From: Ignavibacteria bacterium
GTDB taxonomy: Bacteria > Bacteroidota > Ignavibacteria > Ignavibacteriales > Ignavibacteriaceae
Length of the DNA stretch: 40,062 bases
Direction of reading: 5' to 3'
NCBI GenBank assembly: GCA_030693705.1
Contig: JAUYAB010000097.1
Location: forward strand, 1-40,062
Position numbers and translations under genes: made by a program. The notes beneath the pieces are model-generated. The model had not been told where the DNA came from. It made no database searches and worked only from the letters and a program-made list of their open reading frames with translations. Of this stretch, positions 15,234 through 23,124 are shown piece by piece. Within the stretch, counting starts at the first letter, position 1. Each line of letters opens with the position of its first letter.

Positions 15234-15773
15234 ATCGCTCAAGCAGAAGAAATTCGTATTAATGAAGAGATCAAGACCCAAAAAGTTAGAGTAATCGATC
15301 AAGACAGCACCCAGCTTGGTGTTTTTTTAATAAAGGACGCAATTCGTTTAGCAACGGAACGTGGCTTAGACTTAGTAGAAATTGCTCCTAAAGCTGATCC
15401 GCCGGTTTGTAAGATTATTGATTTCGGAAAATTCAAATACGAGCAGCAGAAACGGGAAAAAACGCAGAAGAAAAATCAAGTCGTTTCCGTTTTAAAAGAA
15501 ATTCGTTTTCATCCGAACACCGATGTTCATGATTTTGAATTTAAAGCAAAGCATGCAATTAATTTTTTGCAGGACGGCGATAAAGTAAAAGCGGTAGTGA
15601 TGTTCAAAGGGCGCGAGATGGCTTACACTAAACTCGGCGAAGACCTTTTAAACCGCTTTATTGAAAGAGTACAGGATGTCGCAAAAGTTGAAAGCCCTAT
15701 CAAGATGGAAGGGCGGTACATGAACTTAATTCTCGTTCCCTTTAAGGGAAAAACTAAAAAACCAACAAAATAA
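15234..15773 (+). CDS. infC: Translation initiation factor IF-3, AUC start codon
   Basis: IF-3 (179 residues) binds the 30S subunit and checks start codons. The frame has no upstream ATG, GTG or TTG that would include the N-domain. A strong AAGGAGG (15221-15227) is followed six bases later by ATC at 15234, from which the protein reads xAQAEEIRINEEIKTQKVRVID, the normal IF-3 N-terminus. The N-domain (RGLDLVEIAPKADPPVCKIIDFGKF) and C-domain (EIRFHPNTDVHDFEFKAKHA, VMFKGREMAY) are complete. Rare AUU or AUC starts are known for infC in other bacteria, where IF-3 represses its own translation by rejecting them. The same control is inferred here. ORF callers limited to ATG/GTG/TTG would report only the last ~68 residues. 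Confidence 0.93.
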   Translation: MAQAEEIRINEEIKTQKVRVIDQDSTQLGVFLIKDAIRLATERGLDLVEIAPKADPPVCKIIDFGKFKYEQQKREKTQKKNQVVSVLKEIRFHPNTDVHDFEFKAKHAINFLQDGDKVKAVVMFKGREMAYTKLGEDLLNRFIERVQDVAKVESPIKMEGRYMNLILVPFKGKTKKPTK

Positions 15774-15782
15774 GGAAACCAA

Positions 15783-15974
15783 ATGCCAAAAATGAAAAGC
15801 AACCGTGGCGCCCGTAAAAGTTTCAGAGAAACTGCGTCCGGTCATTTTAAGAGAAAGAAGGCTTTCCGAAGCCATATTCTCACTTCAAAAAGCACGAAAC
15901 GAAAAAGAGGATTGCGTAAAGCTACTCTTGTCTCCGGCTCTGAAGAAAAACGTGTAATCGCGATGATGCAATAA
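15783..15974 (+). CDS. rpmI: 50S ribosomal protein L35
   Basis: A 63-residue, very basic protein with the L35 signature: [20 protein letters not shown] at the start, followed by [26 protein letters not shown]. It lies 9 nt after infC with TAAGGAAACC as ribosome binding site, in the conserved infC-rpmI-rplT order. Confidence 0.97.
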   Translation: MPKMKSNRGARKSFRETASGHFKRKKAFRSHILTSKSTKRKRGLRKATLVSGSEEKRVIAMMQ

Positions 15975-15987
15975 GAAAGGAAGAACA

Positions 15988-16335
15988 ATGCCAAGATCAA
16001 AAAACAAAGTTGCTTCTAAAGCACGTCGTAAAAAAATTCTCTCAATGGCCAAAGGCTATTGGGGAACAAGAAAAAACGTCTTCACGGTCGCCAAGAATCA
16101 TGTCGAAAAAGGAATGCTTCACGCTTACCGCGATAGAAAACTAAAGAAAAGAAATTACCGGAATCTCTGGATCATCAGAATTAATGCAGCCGCAAGAATA
16201 AACGGAACAACGTACTCTCAATTGATGCACGCACTCGACTCAAAGGGTGTTGTTATCAATAGAAAAGTACTTGCAAGTTTAGCTGTGGAAAATGCAAAAG
16301 CATTCGCTGATCTAGTATCTTTTGCCACTAACTAA
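15988..16335 (+). CDS. rplT: 50S ribosomal protein L20
   Basis: A 115-residue protein of the normal L20 length. Characteristic stretches are [37 protein letters not shown] and [21 protein letters not shown]20 binds 23S rRNA early in assembly; in several bacteria it also represses this operon by binding the messenger. It is separated from rpmI by 13 nt and followed by a hairpin with a T-run. Confidence 0.97.
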   Translation: MPRSKNKVASKARRKKILSMAKGYWGTRKNVFTVAKNHVEKGMLHAYRDRKLKKRNYRNLWIIRINAAARINGTTYSQLMHALDSKGVVINRKVLASLAVENAKAFADLVSFATN

Positions 16336-16341
16336 ATTATG

Positions 16342-16393
16342 AACCCAGGTTTCCTTTATCCGCAAAGCGGGAAGGGTGACTTGGGTTTTTTTT
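16342..16393 (+). terminator. Terminator or attenuator between rplT and pheS
   Basis: AACCCAGGT pairs with ACTTGGGTT (one G-T pair), an inner CCGC-aaa-GCGG hairpin extends the stem, and eight Ts follow. It sits 22 bp upstream of pheS. A 27-codon frame from ATG 16339 (MNPGFLYPQSGKGDLGFFYL...) spans it and overlaps the pheS start by 7 nt. It contains two Phe codons inside the T-run and one before the stem. Confidence 0.65.
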
Positions 16394-16415
16394 ATTTAAA
16401 AGGATTGCACGGGAA

Positions 16416-17426
16416 ATGTTGACCAAAATTCAAACGCTTACTAAAGAATTCATTCAAGCACTTGAAGCTGTAAAAGATCAAAAAGAACTTGAAGACCTCC
16501 GTATACATTATCTCAGCCGGAATGGTTCGATCGCGGCTCTTTTTGAAGAAATGAAAACAGCGCCGAAAGAAGAGAAGCCGGTTCTTGGAAAAGAACTGAA
16601 CTTACTCCGTAAACTTGCCGAAGAAAAATTCAACGAAAAAAAATCTCAATTCGATGAGCTTCTTACAAAACAATCTCAGCAGATTGATCTTTCTTTACCC
16701 GGAAGAAAAGTTGAATTGGGGCACAAACATCTGCTTACACAAACGCTTGATGAAATAAAATCAATTTTTAAAGGATTAGGTTTTTCGATCTTCGAAGGAC
16801 CTGAATTAGAATCAGACTATTACAATTTTGAAGCGTTAAATTTTCCCGCCGATCACCCGGCGAGAGATATGCAAGATACTTTTTTTGTAAATAAAGAATT
16901 TTTACTTCGTACACACACTTCGCCGGTGCAAGTCCGATTGATGGAAAAACTTCAACCGCCACTAAGAGCAATTATGCCGGGAAAAGTTTACCGCAACGAA
17001 GCGATAAGTTCGCGCAGTCATTGTATGTTCCACCAAGTTGAAGGATTGTGTGTTGATACCGATGTTACCTTTGCAGAATTGAAAGGAACGCTTGTTGCTT
17101 TCACAAAACAATTTTATGGGAAAGATTTGAACTACCGTTTTCGTCCAAGCTTTTTTCCGTTTACGGAACCAAGCGCCGAGATGGATATTACTTGCTTTTT
17201 GTGTAAAGGAAAAGGATGCAGAGTCTGCAAACATTCCGGCTGGCTTGAAATTCTCGGCTGCGGCATGGTTGATCCGAACGTGTTTGAATACGCGAAGTAT
17301 GATAATGAAAAATATACCGGTTATGCGTTCGGAATGGGAATTGAAAGAACAGCGATGTTGAAATATGGAATTACCGATATTCGTACTTTTTTTGAAAATG
17401 ACGTACGATTTCTCAAACAGTTTTGA
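16416..17426 (+). CDS. pheS: Phenylalanyl-tRNA synthetase alpha subunit
   Basis: A 336-residue protein. An N-terminal coiled-coil tRNA-binding arm (to ~90) is followed by the class II catalytic core: motif 2 around YRNEAISSRSHCMFHQVEGL and motif 3 in FGMGIERTAMLKYGI. A four-cysteine segment CFLCKGKGCRVCKHSGW (within residues ~258-275) looks like a zinc-knuckle insertion known in many PheS proteins. It pairs with PheT, 15 nt downstream, to form the alpha2beta2 enzyme. Confidence 0.97.
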   Translation: MLTKIQTLTKEFIQALEAVKDQKELEDLRIHYLSRNGSIAALFEEMKTAPKEEKPVLGKELNLLRKLAEEKFNEKKSQFDELLTKQSQQIDLSLPGRKVELGHKHLLTQTLDEIKSIFKGLGFSIFEGPELESDYYNFEALNFPADHPARDMQDTFFVNKEFLLRTHTSPVQVRLMEKLQPPLRAIMPGKVYRNEAISSRSHCMFHQVEGLCVDTDVTFAELKGTLVAFTKQFYGKDLNYRFRPSFFPFTEPSAEMDITCFLCKGKGCRVCKHSGWLEILGCGMVDPNVFEYAKYDNEKYTGYAFGMGIERTAMLKYGITDIRTFFENDVRFLKQF

Positions 17427-17441
17427 CATGGAGAAAATAAA

Positions 17442-19844
17442 TTGAAAATTTCACTTAATTGGTTAAAAGAATATATTGATCTGACAGACATTGAAGTTGA
17501 AGAAATTGTCTCCAAGCTTACTATGTCCGGTTTGGAAGTCGAAGGCGTTGAAAATCAAATTGAAATGTTTAATAATTTCATTGTCGGTTATGTAGAAGAA
17601 AAAGAAAAACATCCGAATGCCGATAAACTTTCTCTCTGTGTTGTGAACAACGGAACTGAAAAATTAAAAGTGGTTTGCGGTGCGCCAAATGTGGCTGCGG
17701 GGCAAAAAGTAGTTTTTGCGCAGATCGGAGCAGTTATTCCAAATAACGGAATGAAGATCAGTAAAGCAAAAATTCGCGGTACAGAATCGAATGGAATGCT
17801 TTGTTCAGAATCCGAACTTGGTTTAAGCGAAGATCATTCGGGAATTATTGTGTTAGATCCTTCTTTCAAAGAAGGAACTTCCGTTTCAGAAGCGCTTCAT
17901 TTAAATGATGTCCTTTTTGAAATTGGTGTAACGCCAAACCGCGCTGATGCGCTTTCTCATATTGGTGTTGCAAGAGATTTAGCCGCGATCTTCCAACGTG
18001 AATTAAAACTACCGGAAATTTCAATTCCAAAATCTGGAAAAAATATTAATGATTTTGCCTCGATTGAAATCGTTGATTCAGTGAATTGTCCTCGATATTC
18101 TGCCAAAGTTCTATTAAATGTTGAAATAAAAGAATCACCGGATTGGTTGAAGCGACGACTAAAATCAATTGGTTTACGTCCTATAAATAATATTGTTGAC
18201 GTGACAAACTTTGTTTTGCATGAAATTGGTCAACCGTTGCACGCTTTTGATCTTGATAAACTTGCAAAGCAAAAAATCGTTGTAAAAAAAGCTGAAGCAG
18301 ATTCTCTCTTTACAACGCTTGACGCCAAAGAAAGAAAATTGAACGAAAACGTTTTGATGATCTGCGACGGCGAAAAACCTGTTGCGGTTGCTGGAGTAAT
18401 GGGTGGAGAAAATTCCGAAGTAACTTCTTCCACAAAAAATATTTTAATCGAAAGCGCCTACTTTAATCCTACTAGCGTTCGCAAGACTTCAAAATATTTG
18501 GGATTAACTACCGATGCAGCTTACCGTTTTGAGCGCGGAACCGATCCTTCAATCACTGTTTATGCGGCTGAACGCGCTGCACAACTTATGGCTGAATTAA
18601 GCGGCGGGGAAGTGGTAGAAGGAGTGATTGATGTTTATCCAACTAAAATTTCAGAAAAAGAAATTACTCTCCGATTTAATCAAGTTGAAAGAGTCTTGGG
18701 ATATACCGTTCCAAATGAAAATATTAAAAACATTTTAAGCTCGCTTGGTTTTGGAATCAAAAACTTCAGTGGAGAATCGATCACAGTTTCAACACCAACT
18801 TTTCGTCCGGATATTGAACGTGAAATTGATCTGATAGAAGAAATCGCCAGAATAAATAATTACGATACGATCCCCACAATTTCGAAAATCACAATTCCGA
18901 TCAGCGAGAAGATTGATGAATCTGCTTTTGTTGATGACCTTAGAAATATTGCTACCGGTTTAGGATTCAATGAAATTCTTTCCATCCCGATGATAACGGA
19001 AAAAGCGGCAGAGATTTTTGGTAAACCGATTGGATTACTTAATCCACAAGGCTCCGAAATGGGTTACCTACGGACTTCACTTCTTGCGAGCGCGCTTCCA
19101 GTTGTTGAAAAAAATATTAATGTCGGCGAGAAAAACATAAAACTATTTGAGATCGGAAAAGTATTTTTAAAAGTAAATGACGACCTTTTTACTTTCTCTG
19201 ATTTTGTTGAAGAAGAAAGGTTTCTTTTCTTATTGACCGGGAAAATTTCTGAAAAAGAATGGTATACCGGCGAAAGAAATTTCGATTTCTATGATTTGAA
19301 ATCTTTCGTAAATGAATGTTTTCAGAAAAAAACACTTGACAATCTTTTAAATGATTCCTATTATCACAGTGGAAATAATTTTTTTGATTACTACTTCACT
19401 AAAAGCCACGGAAAAACCGTTTTTGGCAGCGGTGGAAAAGTAAAAAAAGAAGTTCTTAAACAGTTTGGTATTCATCAGGACGTCTTTTGTTTTGAAGGTT
19501 CGGTTGAGATTTTCAAATCTATTACTCCCAAAGAAAAAGTATTTGCCGGATTGCTTCGTTTTCCGAAGGTTATGAAAGATTTTGCATTTATCTTTGAGAA
19601 AGATATTCCTGTTGAAAATGTTACTCTATTTATTAAGAAGAAGGCAAGTAAGATTTTAAAAGATGTCCATCCGTTTGATGTTTTTGAACATGCGTCGATC
19701 GGAGAAACACAGAAATCGGTTGCATTTAGTTTGGCTTATTATGATGCTGAACGCACGCTGACCGATGAAGAAGTGGACAGAGATTTTCAATTATTAATTG
19801 AACTTGTTAAAAAAGAATTTAATGCAAATTTGCGAGGAAAATAA
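17442..19844 (+). CDS. pheT: Phenylalanyl-tRNA synthetase beta subunit
   Basis: An 800-residue protein beginning MKISLNWLKEYIDL, the canonical PheT N-terminus, from a TTG start at 17442 (no in-frame ATG fits; GGAGAAAATAAA precedes it). Domains in order: EMAP-type tRNA-binding (~40-150, KLKVVCGAPNV), B3/B4 editing region (RPINNIVDVTNFVLHEIGQPLHAFD), B5 (~400-470), core, and the FDX-ACB anticodon domain at the C-terminus (VMKDFAFIFEKDIPV...). Its stop codon directly abuts the start of the next small gene. Confidence 0.97.
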   Translation: MKISLNWLKEYIDLTDIEVEEIVSKLTMSGLEVEGVENQIEMFNNFIVGYVEEKEKHPNADKLSLCVVNNGTEKLKVVCGAPNVAAGQKVVFAQIGAVIPNNGMKISKAKIRGTESNGMLCSESELGLSEDHSGIIVLDPSFKEGTSVSEALHLNDVLFEIGVTPNRADALSHIGVARDLAAIFQRELKLPEISIPKSGKNINDFASIEIVDSVNCPRYSAKVLLNVEIKESPDWLKRRLKSIGLRPINNIVDVTNFVLHEIGQPLHAFDLDKLAKQKIVVKKAEADSLFTTLDAKERKLNENVLMICDGEKPVAVAGVMGGENSEVTSSTKNILIESAYFNPTSVRKTSKYLGLTTDAAYRFERGTDPSITVYAAERAAQLMAELSGGEVVEGVIDVYPTKISEKEITLRFNQVERVLGYTVPNENIKNILSSLGFGIKNFSGESITVSTPTFRPDIEREIDLIEEIARINNYDTIPTISKITIPISEKIDESAFVDDLRNIATGLGFNEILSIPMITEKAAEIFGKPIGLLNPQGSEMGYLRTSLLASALPVVEKNINVGEKNIKLFEIGKVFLKVNDDLFTFSDFVEEERFLFLLTGKISEKEWYTGERNFDFYDLKSFVNECFQKKTLDNLLNDSYYHSGNNFFDYYFTKSHGKTVFGSGGKVKKEVLKQFGIHQDVFCFEGSVEIFKSITPKEKVFAGLLRFPKVMKDFAFIFEKDIPVENVTLFIKKKASKILKDVHPFDVFEHASIGETQKSVAFSLAYYDAERTLTDEEVDRDFQLLIELVKKEFNANLRGK

Positions 19845-20159
19845 TTGTCGGAATTATCTAAATACGAAATATTCTTACAAGAGCTAAGCTCGGTTGAAGT
19901 TCAAGTTTCTGCGCACAAGGAACTTTGCGAGGAATTAAAAAATAGAAATAAAGAGTTGGAGAAAAAACTTTCAACTCTTCAAAGAGAAAACGAGTATCTA
20001 AAGTTGCAAATAGAGAGCGGGGAAAATTCGGCTGAGCAAAGGAGCGCAGGAAACGGGGAAAATGCTTTTGGTTCACTTAGTGCTAAAGAACGAGAAAGTT
20101 TAAAATTGAAAATTACTGATGTAATAACAAAAATTAATAATCACTTAACCAGTTCTTAA
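19845..20159 (+). CDS. Small coiled-coil protein upstream of zapA
   Basis: A 104-residue acidic protein, read from a TTG start immediately after the pheT stop (0-nt spacing). Residues ~20-57 form a strong coiled coil (ELCEELKNRNKELEKKLSTL), then a polar linker, then a short helical tail (SAKERESLKLKITDVITKINNHL). I do not recognise a named family. Its size, coiled coil and position next to zapA suggest a ZapB-like partner that bridges ZapA and the divisome, but this rests on context only. Confidence 0.7.
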   Translation: MSELSKYEIFLQELSSVEVQVSAHKELCEELKNRNKELEKKLSTLQRENEYLKLQIESGENSAEQRSAGNGENAFGSLSAKERESLKLKITDVITKINNHLTSS

Positions 20160-20191
20160 TTTAATCTTATTGTTGATGGTATCGGTTCATT

Positions 20192-20488
20192 ATGACGGAA
20201 AAAAAGAAACTTAAAGTAAAAATATTTGACAAAGAATACTCTTTACTAGTTGATAACGAAGAAATAGCGAAGGAACTTGCTGTATATGTAAACAATGTTA
20301 TGGAAGAAACAAAGCAAGAATTGCCCGATCAACCGGCGCAAACTATTGCAATTATCGCCTCACTGAATATTGCTTACGATTATTTTATCGAAAAAAACAA
20401 GAACAAAGAATTTCTTATTCAAGCAACGGACAAAGTAAAAAAAATTAAGCTTCTTTTAAACCAATCATCTGATCCTACCTCATCTTAA
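20192..20488 (+). CDS. zapA: Cell division protein ZapA
   Basis: A 98-residue protein of the ZapA family. It starts with KLKVKIFDKEYSLLVDNEE (the N-terminal beta sheet) and continues into a helix with the conserved AQTIAIIASLNIAYDYF segment that forms the tetramer coiled coil. ZapA binds and bundles FtsZ at the division ring. The protein is followed by a 6S RNA candidate, and zapA-6S adjacency is known in other bacteria. Confidence 0.88.
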   Translation: MTEKKKLKVKIFDKEYSLLVDNEEIAKELAVYVNNVMEETKQELPDQPAQTIAIIASLNIAYDYFIEKNKNKEFLIQATDKVKKIKLLLNQSSDPTSS

Positions 20489-20496
20489 AAAAAACC

Positions 20497-20700
20497 ATTA
20501 CCGCTGCCGGTTAATGGTAACAAAAAAGAACCATCTTTGCCAATGGGTTATTGACTTACGATGTGTAAGGCAGGCCTCATCCTAATTTATTAGGAATCTG
20601 ATCTCGGTCAGAACGGAGGAAGCAAGAAACATTCGGGCATTTTCCCACACTGTTTGGATAAGGGTTCTTTCCCTGTTCAACAGTAGCCGGCGGCGCTTTT
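20497..20700 (+). ncRNA. ssrS: 6S RNA candidate
   Basis: About 200 nt between zapA and rny. A closing stem pairs CGCTGCCGGT (20502-20511) with GCCGGCGGCG (20686-20695). A second helix pairs AAAGAACC (20525-20532) with GGTTCTTT (20663-20670). Between the two helices the strands leave an internal loop like the 6S open-complex mimic. The apical part contains TCCTAA-TTTA-TTAGGA (20580-20595). The 3' half resembles E. coli 6S RNA from memory: CTCGGTC, then AAGGGTTC, then ACAG and GCCGGCGGCG in the same order. 6S RNA binds sigma-70-type RNA polymerase and modulates transcription by growth phase. An alternative hairpin ACCATTA/TAATGGT (20494-20518) competes with the closing stem and could be the zapA terminator. 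Confidence 0.75.
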
Positions 20701-20725
20701 ATTCATCTATTTCTTGAGGTGTAAT

Positions 20726-22303
20726 GTGAATTTTATTGATGTTGACCTACTCATCCTCATTCCGATGGTGGTCTTATTAGTTGCATTGTTTTTTTACCTG
20801 GGATGGAAAGTAAATTCTAAATTAGGAAAACGAAGTATTGTTGCAGGTGAGGAACGTGCAAAAGTACTTATTGCCGATGCTCAAAAGGAATCAAGCAATA
20901 TTAAAAGAGAAAAACTTCTTGAAGTAAAAGATGAATGGTATAAGAAAAAAATAGAATTTGATACTGAAGTAAATCAAAAACGACAAAAACTACAAACCAT
21001 TGAAAAACAACTCTCCGGGCGTGAAGATAATATCGATAAAAAATTAGAATCAGCAATAAGAAAAGAAAAAGAAAATCGAGCGCTCGAACAAGGACTTGTT
21101 CAGCAAAAGAAAAATCTTGAGATCCGTTTTAATGAATTAGATAGATTAGAAAAAGAACAAAACCTAAAACTCGAAAAAATTTCAGGATTGACAGCAGAAG
21201 AAGCAAAAAAATTACTTCTTGAAAGCATGGAACAGCAAGCCGAAACCGAAGCGAACAAAATCTTTAAAGAAAAATTTGAAAAAGCAAAATTAAACGCCAA
21301 ACAAGAAGCGCAGAAAGTTGTTGTTCTTGCCATCCAACGTACTGCTGCAGATCATTCAGTTGAAACCACAGTCTCGGTTGTTCAAATCCAAAATGATGAA
21401 TTAAAAGGAAGGATCATCGGAAAAGAAGGACGCAATATCCGTTCGTTTGAAGCAGCTACCGGTGTTGATGTTATCGTTGATGACACACCGGAAGCGGTTA
21501 TTCTTTCTTCATTCGATCAATTCCGGCGAGAAGTTGCCCGCGTTTCATTGGAACGATTAATTGCCGATGGAAGAATCCATCCGGCGAGAATTGAAGAGAT
21601 AGTTGAGAAAGTCCGTGTTGAATTAATTGAAGAAATGTTCAAAGAAGGGGAAAACACATTACTGCAATTGGGTATTCATGGAGTCCATCCTGAAATTATT
21701 AAACTGATCGGAAAAATGAGATATCGCTCAAGTTACGGACAAAATTTATTGCAGCACAGCGTTGAAGTTGCATACCTTTGCGGCATTATGGCGGCTGAAC
21801 TTGGTATCGATCCAATTATGGCGAAACGCGCCGCATTGCTGCATGATATCGGAAAAGTTGTTGATAAAGATATTGAAGGTCCACACGCTTTGCTGGGTTA
21901 CGATGTCGCGAAACGTTATAAAGAAAATCCAATAGTCGCCAACGCGATCGGTTCCCACCACGAAGATATTGAAATGGAACACCCGATTGCGGTGTTGGTA
22001 CAAGCTGCAGATTCAATCAGCGGCGCTCGTCCCGGCGCAAGACGCGAACCGATCGAAGGGTATGTAAAGAGACTTGAAACGTTAGAAGCCCTTGCACAAT
22101 CATTTGAAGGTGTAGCAAAAACGTACGCAATTCAAGCCGGTCGCGAAATAAGAGTCGTTGTCGAACATGAAAAGATTGACGATATTTTTGCAGATAAATT
22201 AGCACAAGATATAGCCGCAAAAATTGAGAATGAAATGGAGTATCCGGGACAAATTAAAGTTACCGTCATCCGTGAAGTGAGAAAGATCAGTTACGCGAAG
22301 TAA
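20726..22303 (+). CDS. rny: Ribonuclease Y
   Basis: A 525-residue membrane-anchored endoribonuclease that starts mRNA decay. An N-terminal transmembrane helix (~8-26) is followed by a long coiled coil (to ~200), a KH domain near 228-260 (GRIIGKEGRNIRSFEAATGV), and an HD domain with H-D at about 372 (LLHDIGKV), followed by HHEDIEM. The GTG at 20726 is chosen because GAGGTG lies just upstream and the family begins just before the membrane helix; an in-frame TTG at 20714 would add four residues. The gene follows the 6S RNA candidate by ~25 nt. Confidence 0.96.
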   Translation: MNFIDVDLLILIPMVVLLVALFFYLGWKVNSKLGKRSIVAGEERAKVLIADAQKESSNIKREKLLEVKDEWYKKKIEFDTEVNQKRQKLQTIEKQLSGREDNIDKKLESAIRKEKENRALEQGLVQQKKNLEIRFNELDRLEKEQNLKLEKISGLTAEEAKKLLLESMEQQAETEANKIFKEKFEKAKLNAKQEAQKVVVLAIQRTAADHSVETTVSVVQIQNDELKGRIIGKEGRNIRSFEAATGVDVIVDDTPEAVILSSFDQFRREVARVSLERLIADGRIHPARIEEIVEKVRVELIEEMFKEGENTLLQLGIHGVHPEIIKLIGKMRYRSSYGQNLLQHSVEVAYLCGIMAAELGIDPIMAKRAALLHDIGKVVDKDIEGPHALLGYDVAKRYKENPIVANAIGSHHEDIEMEHPIAVLVQAADSISGARPGARREPIEGYVKRLETLEALAQSFEGVAKTYAIQAGREIRVVVEHEKIDDIFADKLAQDIAAKIENEMEYPGQIKVTVIREVRKISYAK

Positions 22304-22588
22304 AAAGACTGTGGGAGGAGGGCTGTTGAGACTTTTGGGGTAACAAGCTAAATGGGGAATTTTATTGAATTGTGAACCATGGATTCACCATGCTCTGTAA
22401 TTTGATCATTCTATTATTTTTTCACTCCTAAAACAATTCACATCTTTTTGTTCATTCTCTACCGTAAAGTAACACCATATTCATACATTTTGTTTTTTCA
22501 TTTTTAAGAAAATTTTTCTTTGCAGCAAAAAGAGTCCGTTTTTGAGTGTTAATCCGGTATAAAAAAAGACAATTATAATTGGCAAGAT
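22304..22588. other. Intergenic region between rny and the MerR gene
   Basis: 285 bp. A short G-rich stretch follows rny, then GTGAA-ccatgga-TTCAC (22372-22388), a small palindrome centred on CCATGG, and a T-rich stretch. No ORF or RNA is recognised. The regulator's promoter should lie near the end but does not match the -33/-7 consensus well. Confidence 0.4.
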
Positions 22589-22612
22589 ACTTGATAATTA
22601 TAAATATCAAGT
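22589..22612. promoter_or_regulatory. Operator-like palindrome upstream of the MerR gene
   Basis: ACTTGATA, 8 bp (ATTATAAA), TATCAAGT: perfect 8-bp arms, ending 15 bp before the start codon. Its symmetry and span suit a dimeric MerR-type regulator acting on its own gene. It differs from the palindrome upstream of the octaheme gene. Confidence 0.55.
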
Positions 22613-22627
22613 TCTAATTAAAGAAAT

Positions 22628-23074
22628 ATGAGCAAAAATCCAGAAACACCGGTTTTTACGATAAGTACTGCAGCAACCTTACTCGGTATTTCAATTCCTA
22701 CTTTACGCATGTACGAAAAAGAAGGACTAATCGTTCCTTTTAAGAAAGAATCTAACCAAAGGCTCTATTCCCAAACAGATTTAGATCGAATTCGATGTAT
22801 ACGAGAAACCATTAATAAAGATAAAATTAGCATTGCGGGAATCAAAAGAATTTTATCCATGATTCCTTGTTGGGATATTTTGAGATGTACAGAGCAGGAT
22901 CGTATTAACTGTTTAGCTTTCAAAGAACATACAAATCCTTGTTGGGACTATAACCATACTACCGGAATATGCGGAACCAAGAACTGTAGGGAATGCGATG
23001 TTTATCTCAATTTTGCCGAATGTTCAAAAATAAAATCTCATTTCATTTCAATTACGTTAAACCGGAATTCTTAA
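22628..23074 (+). CDS. MerR-family regulator with cysteine-rich two-CW-type domain
   Basis: A 148-residue protein. Residues ~10-78 are the MerR winged helix (FTISTAATLLGISIPTLRMY, EKEGLIVP, QRLYSQTDLDRI). The C-terminal half is not a usual dimerisation helix with metal loop. It contains eight cysteines at 81, 87, 95, 105, 115, 120, 123 and 132, two followed by Trp (PCWDIL at 81-82, PCWDYN at 105-106). This spacing recalls the two-CW domain of bacterial sensory proteins. Such a cluster could bind a metal or iron-sulfur centre or sense thiols, sulfane sulfur or redox state. It lies just upstream of the sulfur/redox genes and is their probable regulator. The sensing role is inferred. Confidence 0.8.
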   Translation: MSKNPETPVFTISTAATLLGISIPTLRMYEKEGLIVPFKKESNQRLYSQTDLDRIRCIRETINKDKISIAGIKRILSMIPCWDILRCTEQDRINCLAFKEHTNPCWDYNHTTGICGTKNCRECDVYLNFAECSKIKSHFISITLNRNS

Positions 23075-23124
23075 AATAAATTCGATACTTAAATATTAAC
23101 TATCTTTACATAGAAAGACACAAC

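Noticed and set aside
16962-17429. Minus-strand frame of 155 codons opposite pheS
   Set aside because: It is antisense to a strongly conserved synthetase gene and shows no start signal or family features.
20601-20630. GGTCAG...GGAGGAAGCA stretch resembling the SRP RNA (4.5S) tip
   Set aside because: The core helix around the tetraloop would have mismatches and no SRP closing stem fits. The whole segment aligns better, in order, with the apical and 3' parts of 6S RNA.
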